From: Acidobacteriota bacterium
Lineage (GTDB): Bacteria; Acidobacteriota; Thermoanaerobaculia; Gp7-AA8
DNA length: 36,215 nucleotides
Direction: 5' to 3'
NCBI GenBank assembly: GCA_019247495.1
Contig: JAFAOU010000014.1
Coordinates: 1-36,215, forward strand
Below, piece after piece: positions 7,680-14,677 of this stretch; the first letter of the stretch is position 1; the number at the start of each line of letters is the position of its first letter. The translations under genes and the position numbers were made by a program. Under the pieces are notes generated by a model, which was not told the DNA's origin, ran no database searches, and worked only from the letters and a program-made list of their open reading frames with translations.

Positions 7680-8533
7680 TGACAAACCAACTCCTCGCCG
7701 CCATCCCGCTCGCGATCGTCGCCTCGACGCCGTTGCTGCTCGCCGTCCTCGGCGAGCTTGTCGTCGAACGCGCCGGCATGATCAACCTCGGCATCGAAGG
7801 GATGATGCTTACCGCCGCGATGACCGCCGTCATCACCGCGCAACTGACGCACAGCGTGATGCTCGGCTTCCTCGGTGGCATCGCGGGCGCCACGCTCGTC
7901 GGCGCGCTCTTCGGACTGTTCGCGCTCCGCTTCGCCGCCGACCAGATCGTGACCGGAACAGCGATCGTTCTCCTCGCGCAAGGCCTGACCGGCTTCGTCT
8001 ACCGCGAACTTCAGCAGAACGACATCTTCAACCAGCCGATCCCGCGACTCGGCATCGACGTCATCGTGCCGCTGGCCTGGATCGTCATTCCGATCGCGCT
8101 CGCATTCCTGCTCTGGCGAACGCGCTTCGGCCTCCGCCTCCGCGCCTGCGGCGAACTGCCCGCGGCAGTCACCGCAAACGGCGCGTCAGTCGCGCTGCAT
8201 CGCTGGACGGCGCTCGCAATCGAAAGCGTCCTCGCCGGACTGGCCGGTGCCTACCTCGCGCTCGCGCTGTCGAGCGGATTTGCTGAAAACATGGTGGCCG
8301 GCCGCGGCTTCATCGCCCTCTCCATCGTCATCTTCGGACGCTGGAAATTCAAAGGCGCCCTCCTCGGCACCGCCGTCTTCGGCATCGCCGCCGCCGCGCA
8401 GTACGCGCTTCAGGCCAGCGGCCGCGGCGTCCCGTTCCACCTGCTCCTCGCCGTGCCGTACGTCGTAACGCTCCTCATCCTCTGCGGCATCGCCGGCCGC
8501 GTTCGCGCACCGGAGAGTTTGGGGAAGACGTAG
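7679..8533 (+). CDS. ABC transporter permease, nucleoside importer (YufQ/NupC-like)
   Basis: Second membrane subunit of the BMP-type importer. The 284-residue protein is hydrophobic throughout. The motif ERAGMINLGIEGMML near residues 28-42 is the counterpart of the NIGGEGQF coupling segment in its partner, and GFAENMVAGRGFIALSIVIFGRW near 200-222 is typical of the family. The start at 7679 overlaps the previous stop (TGATG) and has a strong Shine-Dalgarno (GGAGGAAAGG just upstream). The gene faces the carboxylase gene, and a heptad inverted repeat separates the two convergent stops. Confidence 0.94.
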   Translation: MTNQLLAAIPLAIVASTPLLLAVLGELVVERAGMINLGIEGMMLTAAMTAVITAQLTHSVMLGFLGGIAGATLVGALFGLFALRFAADQIVTGTAIVLLAQGLTGFVYRELQQNDIFNQPIPRLGIDVIVPLAWIVIPIALAFLLWRTRFGLRLRACGELPAAVTANGASVALHRWTALAIESVLAGLAGAYLALALSSGFAENMVAGRGFIALSIVIFGRWKFKGALLGTAVFGIAAAAQYALQASGRGVPFHLLLAVPYVVTLLILCGIAGRVRAPESLGKT

Positions 8534-8541
8534 ATTCAAAG

Positions 8542-8639
8542 GCGAAATGTTGAATGTTGAATGTTCAATGTTGAATGGGCTCCGTTCCTCGTCCCTTCAT
8601 TCAACATTCAACATTCAACATTGAACATTCAACATTCGC
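8542..8639. repeat. Inverted repeat with heptad arms (TTGAATG family)
   Basis: The left arm 8542-8577 has about four TGTTGAATG/TTCAATG units. The right arm 8598-8639 has about five complementary units (CATTCAA), and the outer ends also match (GCGAA/TTCGC). The spacer is 20 nt. It fills the space between two convergent genes (stops at 8533 and 8643), where it could act as a bidirectional terminator. Its AT-rich 7-mer contrasts with the GC-rich surroundings. Confidence 0.85.
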
Positions 8640-8642
8640 TTT

Positions 8643-10115
8643 CTACGCGCGTCCCCAACTTCCGACTGAATCCCAAACACTCGCCACCCCTGCGGAACGT
8701 TGCGACCTCTGTTTAGGAATCGACGAAAGCACCGCCGCAATAGCGGGAACGATCTCCGGCGTCGAACGCTGCAGCGACTCCTCGTGATCCGCGATGAACC
8801 GCGTCGACACGCGGCCGTCGCGGAAGGCGGGATGCGTCACGAGCCGGCGCAGCCAGGAGATGTTCGTCTTTGTGCCGAGGACGATGTAATCGCGGAGAGC
8901 GCGATCGAGGCGGTCGATCGCTGCGTCGCGCGACTCCGCGTAGCAGATCAACTTCGCCAGCATCGGATCGAAATTGACGCCGATTTCCGTCCCCTGCGAC
9001 ACGCCCGCATCGACGCGCACTCCCGGTCCGGACGGCTCGCGGTAGAACGCGATCTTTCCGCTCTGCGGCAGAAAGCGATCGTCCGGATCCTCCGCGTAGA
9101 TGCGCACTTCGATGGCGTGGCCGCGCTGATGAAGGTCTTCTTGCTTCCAAGGTAAGGTCCCGCCGCCCGCCAGCGCGAGTTGCGCGCGAACGAGATCGAC
9201 ACCGGCGACCTCCTCGGTGATCGGATGCTCGACCTGCAGGCGCGTATTCATCTCGAGAAAGTAAAATTCGTTCTCCGGCGTCACGATGAACTCCACCGTG
9301 CCGGCACTGCGGTAGTCGACGCCGCGCGCAGCCGCGACTGCCGCCGCCGCCATGCGCTGCCGCAACTCGTCGCTGTATCGCGGCGCCGGCGTCTCCTCGA
9401 TCACTTTCTGATGCCGCCGCTGGATCGAGCAGTCGCGCTCGAAGAGATGCACGACATTGCCGTTGCCATCGCCGAAGATCTGAAACTCGACGTGCCGCGG
9501 TTCTTCGATGTAGCGCTCCAGCAGCAGCCGGTCATCGCCGAACGACTTCTTCGCCTCGCGTTGCGCCGATTCGATCGCCGGCCGCAGTTCGTCGGCGGAA
9601 CGAACGATCCTCATCCCCTTCCCGCCGCCGCCCGCGCTGGCCTTGACCAATACCGGAAAGCCGATCCGTGCCGCCTCGGTAGTCAACGTGTTGACGTTCT
9701 GATCTTCACCGTCATAACCCGGGACGACCGGCACGCCGAGGCGCTGCATCAGATGCCGCGACTCCGCCTTCGATCCCATCGCCGCGATCGACGACGCTTT
9801 CGGTCCGATGAAGATGATGCCCGCCTCGTCGCACGCCGCCGCCAGTTCGGCCCGCTCGGAAAGAAAACCGTAGCCGGGATGGATCGCATCGGCCGTGCCC
9901 TTCCGCGCCGCATCGATCACGCGCGCGACGTCGAGATACGTTTCACGCGCATCGCCGCTGCCGAGGGGAACGGCATCATCGAAATAGCGCCGAACGTAGC
10001 GGATGTCATCCGCCTCGGAGTAACCAAGCAGCGACTCGACGCCCGCCTCGCGGCACGCGCGCGCAATGCGCACCGCGATCTCGCCACGATTGGGAACGAG
10101 GACGCGCCGGATCAT
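8643..10115 (-). CDS. Acyl-CoA carboxylase alpha subunit, biotin carboxylase part only
   Basis: Carboxylates biotin using ATP and bicarbonate for an acyl-CoA carboxylase, probably methylcrotonyl- or propionyl-CoA type. The protein is 490 residues. The N-terminal domain starts RRVLVPNRGEIAVRIAR; the ATP-grasp glycine loop GGGGKGM is at 162-168; EMNTRLQVEH is at 288-297; the C-terminal lid domain ends near 450. The linker VWDSVGSWGRA at 480-490 resembles the position where methylcrotonyl-CoA carboxylase alpha subunits continue into the BT and biotin-carrier domains, but a TAG follows and the heptad repeat begins 3 nt later. The protein may be truncated, or the carrier may be a separate gene. 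The start at 10115 has AGAGG 8 nt upstream. A longer in-frame opening to 10310 reads repeat DNA. Confidence 0.88.
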   Translation of the reverse strand: MIRRVLVPNRGEIAVRIARACREAGVESLLGYSEADDIRYVRRYFDDAVPLGSGDARETYLDVARVIDAARKGTADAIHPGYGFLSERAELAAACDEAGIIFIGPKASSIAAMGSKAESRHLMQRLGVPVVPGYDGEDQNVNTLTTEAARIGFPVLVKASAGGGGKGMRIVRSADELRPAIESAQREAKKSFGDDRLLLERYIEEPRHVEFQIFGDGNGNVVHLFERDCSIQRRHQKVIEETPAPRYSDELRQRMAAAAVAAARGVDYRSAGTVEFIVTPENEFYFLEMNTRLQVEHPITEEVAGVDLVRAQLALAGGGTLPWKQEDLHQRGHAIEVRIYAEDPDDRFLPQSGKIAFYREPSGPGVRVDAGVSQGTEIGVNFDPMLAKLICYAESRDAAIDRLDRALRDYIVLGTKTNISWLRRLVTHPAFRDGRVSTRFIADHEESLQRSTPEIVPAIAAVLSSIPKQRSQRSAGVASVWDSVGSWGRA

Positions 10116-10156
10116 GCGCGCAACCTCTTTCGCCCGCTTTGCACGGCGTTCGCGGC

Positions 10157-10308
10157 CGGAGCGCTGGCGTCTCGCCGGCTGGCCCGGCGGCGTCCCCGCC
10201 GCCGAATGGGAGGCTTGCGCAAGCGCCGGGTTACCAGAAAAATTTGAGAGTTTGCCGGTTCGGCAGCGAGGACGCAGCCGGGCCAGCCGGCGAGGACGCC
10301 AGCGCTCC
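10157..10308. repeat. Inverted repeat, 31/32-bp arms (CGGAGCGCTGG family)
   Basis: The left arm 10158-10188 (starting GGAGCGCTGGCGTCTCGCCG) and the right arm 10277-10308 are complementary except for one extra base. The first 27 bases from 10157 are identical to 7611-7637. Inside is a second small hairpin (GGCGGCGTCCCCGCCGCC). It lies upstream of the carboxylase start on the minus strand, in the 343-nt gap after the crotonase gene. Confidence 0.85.
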
Positions 10309-10346
10309 ATTGCGCGCTTAAGTTACGGTTCTCACGCCGAACGCCT

Positions 10347-10434
10347 GCCGGCAAAGCCGGCGCAAGATCCGTAGCCCCCGGCTTCAGCCGGGGGTTTGCG
10401 AAGGCATCCATCTTGTGAGCCCGCTTCAGCGGGC
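10347..10434. repeat. Three REP-like hairpins in a row
   Basis: Three perfect short palindromes: GCCGGC-AAA-GCCGGC at 10347-10361, CCCCCGGC-TTCA-GCCGGGGG at 10375-10394, and GCCCGC-TTCA-GCGGGC at 10419-10434. The last two share the core CGSC-TTCA-GCSG. Their form (GC stem, four-base loop, intergenic) resembles REP elements mobilised by RAYT transposases, though no such gene is in the window. They fill the gap between the crotonase stop (10459) and the carboxylase start, with the larger inverted repeat alongside. Confidence 0.75.
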
Positions 10435-10458
10435 GAAAGAGAGAAGGCGAACGCATGC

Positions 10459-11232
10459 TTACTTCGCCCACGGCGCCTTCTCCTTTTTCAGGAACGCCGC
10501 CATCCCGCCCTGCCCCTCGGACGAAACTCGCCGCGCGGCGATCGCCTCGATCGTGTACGGAATCGCGTCGATCAGCTCGTGCGACGCAACGTGCGCGATC
10601 AGTTTCTTGCACTCGCGAACGGCTTCCGGTCCCGACGATTTCAGTGCCGCGATCGTTTCCGCCAGAGCAGCATCGATATCGTCGACGACGCGATGCACCA
10701 GTCCCATTCGCAACGCGCGTTCGGCGTCGAAGCGTTCGCCGGTCAGGAACAGCGCACGCGCGTGCGTCTCCCCGATCTTGGCGATGACGTACGGCGAGAT
10801 CACCGCCGGCAGGATTCCGAGTTTGACCTCGGACAATCCGAACTTCGCGTCACGCGACGCGATGGCGATGTCGCAGACCGCGACCAGCCCAACGCCGCCG
10901 CCGATCGCCGCGCCTTGAATCCGTCCGATGACCGGCAGCGGACATTCATTGATCAGCGCGTACATGCGCGCCAGTTGCGACGAGTCGCGGACGTTCTCAT
11001 CGCGCGTGTAGCTGACCATGCGCGACATCCAGTTGAGGTCTGCGCCCGCGCAGAAATTCGCGCCGGTGCCGCGCAGCACGACCACGCGCGCCGTGCTCGC
11101 GCCGAGGCCGCCGAAGAGATCGATCGCCTCAGCGATCAGCTCATCGTTGAAGGCGTTATGAACGTCGGGCCGGTTCAGCGTGACGGTGAGGACACCATCC
11201 GCTTCCTCGACGAGGAGAGTTTTGTAATTCAT
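10459..11232 (-). CDS. Enoyl-CoA hydratase/isomerase family, methylglutaconyl-CoA hydratase-like
   Basis: A 257-residue crotonase-fold enzyme. Oxyanion-hole segments are CAGADL at 61-66 and GAAIGGGVGL at 107-116. SEVKLGI at 134-140 supplies a catalytic Glu135. ADLNWM with a following GGGVGL, instead of the GGGCEL that carries the second Glu in classical hydratases, is the pattern I associate with methylglutaconyl-CoA hydratases of leucine catabolism (LiuC-like). The downstream carboxylase gene on the same strand fits that reading, because methylcrotonyl-CoA carboxylase makes the substrate. A -10-like TACAAT ends 9 nt before the ATG with no Shine-Dalgarno. Another crotonase activity cannot be excluded. 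Confidence 0.85.
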   Translation of the reverse strand: MNYKTLLVEEADGVLTVTLNRPDVHNAFNDELIAEAIDLFGGLGASTARVVVLRGTGANFCAGADLNWMSRMVSYTRDENVRDSSQLARMYALINECPLPVIGRIQGAAIGGGVGLVAVCDIAIASRDAKFGLSEVKLGILPAVISPYVIAKIGETHARALFLTGERFDAERALRMGLVHRVVDDIDAALAETIAALKSSGPEAVRECKKLIAHVASHELIDAIPYTIEAIAARRVSSEGQGGMAAFLKKEKAPWAK

Positions 11233-11241
11233 GCGGCGGGG

Positions 11242-11247
11242 ATTGTA
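11242..11247 (-). promoter_or_regulatory. Candidate -10 element of the crotonase gene
   Basis: TACAAT on the minus strand ends 9 nt before the ATG at 11232. No Shine-Dalgarno is present, so transcription probably starts at or within about 2-3 nt of the start codon. No clear -35 was found; that area is the inverted repeat 11254-11294. Confidence 0.45.
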
Positions 11248-11253
11248 TGCGGG

Positions 11254-11294
11254 GCAGCGAACGTAGCGCTGGCCGTCGGCGCTACGTTCGCTGC
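11254..11294. repeat. Perfect 16-bp inverted repeat between subtilase and crotonase genes
   Basis: GCAGCGAACGTAGCGC at 11254-11269 is the exact complement of 11279-11294, with a 9-nt loop. It starts 8 nt after the subtilase stop (11303-11305, minus strand), so it could terminate that gene, although no T-run follows. It also overlaps the upstream region of the crotonase promoter. Confidence 0.8.
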
Positions 11295-11302
11295 GCTACG
11301 AA

Positions 11303-13789
11303 TCAGTGCTTTGCTGACCGTTTCCTCGGTGTCGATGAGAACGTGTAGCTCGGCGTCAGCGTGTACGCGCCGGTCGCGCCGACGGTGCCGTTCGCCTCGA
11401 CCTTCACAAAGATCGCGATGTTGCCCGGCGGCAGGAGCGTGGGGAAAAAGTTCGCGCTCAAGGTCGCCGAGCTGTTCGCCGCAATGTTCTGAACGACCGT
11501 GGTTGTGAGACTGCTCGACATCGTCACCTTCAGCGGCGTATCCGTCGCCGTCACCGACACCGCGACCGGCGACGTATTGGTCGTGAACGTGTAGAAGTCC
11601 ACGTCGCTCGCGCTGCAGATCTTTGCCGCAATCGTCTGCGCGCTCATGACGTTGCCGAATGCCGTCGCCTGCGTGTCGTTCGGCTCGTAGTTGTCTGTGC
11701 AGGGTGCGACGAAAGCGCCGCCATTCGAGATCAGCACGAAGTTCTGCGACGTCGAGCGCGTGTCGCCGATCGCGCCCTTCACGATAAAGTGATACGTCCC
11801 CGGGGCCGCGTTCGCGATCTCCACTTCCTCGGTCGTGTCGGTATTGTTGACGCCCCTCGTCGCCGGCGTGTTGGGATTGTTCTTGTCGAGTACGTACGGA
11901 CGCACGGTCGCGCCGGACGGATCGACCACCCGCAGATCGAGGTCGTTCACGAGAGTCTTGCCCGTGAGCAACGCATCATCGTCGTCAGGCAGCGGATTTG
12001 GCTGCAGCAGAACTTCCGGATCGAACCATCCGAGGACGACACGCAGTTTCTGGGATGCCGCGAGCGTGACTGGCAGATCGATCTCCTGCCCGTTCGCAAC
12101 CGTTCCCGTCCTGATGCGCGAGCCGGTACCGTTGTCATCGCGGATCAGATCGGCCGACGCCTTCGCATCGGCCAGGCCGAAGCCGAACGTGTAATCGGGA
12201 CCGGCGTTGCCGAGGTCGTCGGCGCCGGCGATCAGCAGCGTCTTGAGCATCGGCGCGTCCGGCGTCTTGCCGAACGTCTTACGGAACTGCTGCGTCAACA
12301 AACCCGCGATGCCGGTGACAACCGGCGCCGACATCGACGTTCCCTGAATCGAGGCGTAGCCGTTGCTCGGAAAGGTCGAGAACTGGTCGGTGCCCTTGGC
12401 CACGAGCTCTGGCTTGACGCGGCCATCGAGCGTCGGTCCGCGCGAGCTGAACGAGGCGATCGCGAAGCCGACCGGCTGGATGGCGCCCACCGTCACCGAA
12501 TTCTTCGTGCTGGCCATGAGGCCGACGCTGGTCGATGCCGTATGCGTCGGGTGCTTGTCATTCTCGCAATATTTTTCACCCGCCGAGGTCTGGCCGGCGG
12601 AACAGTTGAACGGCGCAGTCGCCGGGCAATCGGCGCCGGTTCCATTCTGCGAATAGCAGAATGTGTGCGAGTCGACCTGGTTCGTGTCGTAGTTGTAGTG
12701 TTTATGCGGTGACCACGGCTGCTGGAGAGAGGGATTGCCTTCCAGCGCATCATTGCCGGCCGCATGGACGATCAACGGCTCACCGGCGGCGTGCATCACC
12801 TGATCGTAGGGCTCCGATTCCAGACCGCTGTAGCCGCCCAGGTATTCACCGGCGCCGTACCAGACAGTGCCTTGCCAGCTCAGCCCGTAGTCCCACGAAT
12901 TGTTGTCGGCAGCGCTGCCGAACGACCCGAGCGCCGCCTTCGCAGACATCAGCAGATCGAAGCGATCGCCAACGTTCGCGTCGAATGCCTGCAGTGTGGC
13001 CGCGGGCGACATCCCTTTTGCCGCCGCGTTCAGACCGGCGGCGACCATCGTGCCGGAGACGTGCGTAGCGTGGCTGTTGACCGGACGCTTCGAGTCGAAG
13101 TGGCTGACCACGCGGCCGCCAAACTCAGAATGCGCGACGTCGGGCGTGCCGTCCGGCTCGAAGATCGATAGGACGACACCGTTGCCGTTCAGGTTGTACG
13201 GGGCGCTGAAAAGCGGCGTGACGTTGGAGATCTGCGCGGCCACCGCATTGAGACTCTTGATGTGCAGAGGCGGTCCGTACACGCCGAATACGCGTTCGTC
13301 CTGCGCCAGCGTCAGCGTGGCTGATGACGGAACTCGCACCGTCAAACGTTGCCGGCCCGCGCTGGCGACCGCAAACGGCGTGTCGATCGATCCGCCGACT
13401 GCTTCGATTGCCGACTGCGCCTCTTCGAACGTCACATCTTTCTGAAAAAGGATCCGCAGCCGCGCGAACGCTTTCCCCTTCGTTACCTCGGCATACGCGT
13501 CGCGAGCGATCTTGTGCGATGCGTCGTACGCGCGCAGCGAACGGATGCGCGCATCGGTCGGAACCGCGGCGCCGTCGCGAATCCGGACCAGGTAGCGATG
13601 ACCCGCCATCGGCTCCTGCACATCGATCCCCTCGGCGGCCAGCTCCGCGCTGGCAGCGGCGTCGAGCGGCGTGTCGCTCTCGAGGATGTAGTGACGCATC
13701 GGCGCCAACCGGTCCGGCGGTAGCGCCTGAGCAACGATCGGCAACAGCAACAGCAGGAAAGCAAATGCAAGTCGATGGCGCGTGAGCAT
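11303..13789 (-). CDS. Secreted subtilisin-like serine protease (S8, Kp43-like) with C-terminal PPC-type domain
   Basis: Extracellular or periplasmic protease of 828 residues. The start at 13789 gives a clear signal peptide (RHRLAFAFLLLLLPIVAQA). A prodomain-like region follows to about 180. Catalytic residues by motif: Asp213 in FEPDGTPD, His243 in SHATHVSGTMVAAG, oxyanion Asn346 in VHAAGND, Ser485 in GTSMSAPVVTG. A long Cys-containing loop (about 375-415) splits the catalytic domain. After it, a beta-sandwich with LVNDLDLRVVDPSG and APGTYHFIVKG is the Kp43-type jelly-roll. The last 130 residues, starting CTDNYEPNDTQATA, look like a bacterial pre-peptidase C-terminal domain. No membrane anchor was seen. 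The gene appears to be monocistronic, downstream of tRNA-Leu. Confidence 0.92.
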   Translation of the reverse strand: MLTRHRLAFAFLLLLLPIVAQALPPDRLAPMRHYILESDTPLDAAASAELAAEGIDVQEPMAGHRYLVRIRDGAAVPTDARIRSLRAYDASHKIARDAYAEVTKGKAFARLRILFQKDVTFEEAQSAIEAVGGSIDTPFAVASAGRQRLTVRVPSSATLTLAQDERVFGVYGPPLHIKSLNAVAAQISNVTPLFSAPYNLNGNGVVLSIFEPDGTPDVAHSEFGGRVVSHFDSKRPVNSHATHVSGTMVAAGLNAAAKGMSPAATLQAFDANVGDRFDLLMSAKAALGSFGSAADNNSWDYGLSWQGTVWYGAGEYLGGYSGLESEPYDQVMHAAGEPLIVHAAGNDALEGNPSLQQPWSPHKHYNYDTNQVDSHTFCYSQNGTGADCPATAPFNCSAGQTSAGEKYCENDKHPTHTASTSVGLMASTKNSVTVGAIQPVGFAIASFSSRGPTLDGRVKPELVAKGTDQFSTFPSNGYASIQGTSMSAPVVTGIAGLLTQQFRKTFGKTPDAPMLKTLLIAGADDLGNAGPDYTFGFGLADAKASADLIRDDNGTGSRIRTGTVANGQEIDLPVTLAASQKLRVVLGWFDPEVLLQPNPLPDDDDALLTGKTLVNDLDLRVVDPSGATVRPYVLDKNNPNTPATRGVNNTDTTEEVEIANAAPGTYHFIVKGAIGDTRSTSQNFVLISNGGAFVAPCTDNYEPNDTQATAFGNVMSAQTIAAKICSASDVDFYTFTTNTSPVAVSVTATDTPLKVTMSSSLTTTVVQNIAANSSATLSANFFPTLLPPGNIAIFVKVEANGTVGATGAYTLTPSYTFSSTPRKRSAKH

Positions 13790-13890
13790 TGTGAGGTCGG
13801 TCTCCGTTATGTCGATTGAGCGGCGGAACGTCACGCGCGATGGGTTGATTGCTTTCGATCAGGGCGTAACGGCTTGTTCACAATAAAAAG

Positions 13891-13977
13891 TGGTGCCCGA
13901 GGTCGGACTCGAACCGACATGAGGGTTAACCTCGGCAGATTTTGAGTCTGCTGCGTCTGCCATTTCGCCACTCGGGC
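13891..13977 (-). tRNA. tRNA-Leu (anticodon CAA)
   Basis: On the minus strand the 87-nt sequence runs from GCCCGAGTGGCG to CTCGGGC-A-CCA. The 7-bp acceptor stem GCCCGAG/CTCGGGC is perfect and CCA is encoded. The anticodon arm is GCAGA-CTCAAAA-TCTGC, giving CAA. The T-arm reads GTCGGTTCGAGTCCGAC, and a long variable arm (CGAGGTTAACCCTCAT) is present, as expected for a type II leucine tRNA. Confidence 0.97.
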
Positions 13978-14300
13978 CAGACGAAACTCTAGCTTGATGG
14001 ATGACTTGCCTTGAAGCAAAATCCTAAGCGCGCTGGAAAGTAAGGATTGATTGATGCGGTTACTCGAAAGCAGCAACTGAGGAACGCAAACGCGATCAGC
14101 CAGCAAATCGCTTCCCGTCTTCTCGCTTTCACGATGGCCTCGTGGGAAACCCTCCGGTCCGTAAGGCATTGCGCCGAAAACGGTGTGCACCGGGGGGCGA
14201 CACGCCATGGGGAAGCAAACCGCGTTCAACGGTGTCGTGAGACGGCCCAAGAGCCACGCCGCCAGCTCTCGCTCATCAAGCGAGCAGAATCTGAAAATCG
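13978..14300. other. Intergenic, no gene recognised
   Basis: About 320 nt between tRNA-Leu and the small exported protein gene. It is visibly less GC-rich than its neighbours, especially 13985-14090. Open frames cross it on both strands, but the minus one runs through the tRNA and the plus one has no recognisable motif or good start site. No attachment-site duplication of the tRNA 3' end was seen nearby. Confidence 0.5.
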
Positions 14301-14582
14301 CTATTCTGGCTCGCAAGTCGCGCAAGCAGACCTGAACGTTTCCGAGGCGCTGCTAGTCGTACCCCAGGACGAGTAAGACCCATCGCAGTCCCAAATCTGC
14401 TGCCCGACTAGAACCCGAGGCGCGCACCCTCCCTCGGACGTGCACGCAATGAATCGGTTGTAGTAGTCGATTTCAGTTGATCTTTCGCCGCACGCGTGAG
14501 CAGAGTGCTTCAAACCTGGCACGGCGAGCAGGACGATCGCAAGAATAGTGATACGGAACACTGAACCTAACGGAGATTTCAT
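14301..14582 (-). CDS. Small exported cysteine-rich protein, possibly DUF6289-like
   Basis: A 93-residue protein with a signal peptide (FRITILAIVLLAVPG, cleavage near SAHA at about residue 30). The mature part of about 63 residues has six cysteines (31, 47, 53, 66, 87, 90) that could form three disulfides. The order IDYY, VLVGQQIWDCDGSYSSWGT and a Cys-rich end resembles DUF6289 small secreted proteins, whose function I do not know. The ATG has a strong AAAGGAGG Shine-Dalgarno 4 nt upstream, and a TATGGT hexamer (plus 14621-14626) gives a plausible leader of about 30 nt. The gene appears to be monocistronic. Confidence 0.7.
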   Translation of the reverse strand: MKSPLGSVFRITILAIVLLAVPGLKHSAHACGERSTEIDYYNRFIACTSEGGCAPRVLVGQQIWDCDGSYSSWGTTSSASETFRSACATCEPE

Positions 14583-14677
14583 AAAGCCTCCTTTACCGTG
14601 TCGGACGACTACGGGAGGCTACCATAATCGTTCAGAAAGATGTTGATCCGGCGGGCGCCCTGTCTATCGCCGGAGAC

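Noticed and set aside
8542..8639. Possible CRISPR array
   Set aside because: The units are 7 nt with no spacers and the two halves are inverted, not direct repeats with unique spacers.
9180..10247. 355-codon frame opposite the carboxylase gene
   Set aside because: Shadow of a well-supported biotin carboxylase; runs into the intergenic inverted repeat.
10115..10310. N-terminal extension of the carboxylase to 10310
   Set aside because: The extra 65 codons translate the repeat DNA; the conserved start RRVLVPNRGEIA follows the ATG at 10115, which has an AGAGG site.
13831..14325. 164-codon open frame on the minus strand
   Set aside because: It runs straight through tRNA-Leu; the part reading RVAKWQTQQTQNLPRLT is the familiar false translation of a leucine tRNA, and there is no start-site support.
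14047..14376. 109-codon plus-strand frame near tRNA-Leu
   Set aside because: No recognisable motif, weak start and overlap with the better-supported exported protein gene.
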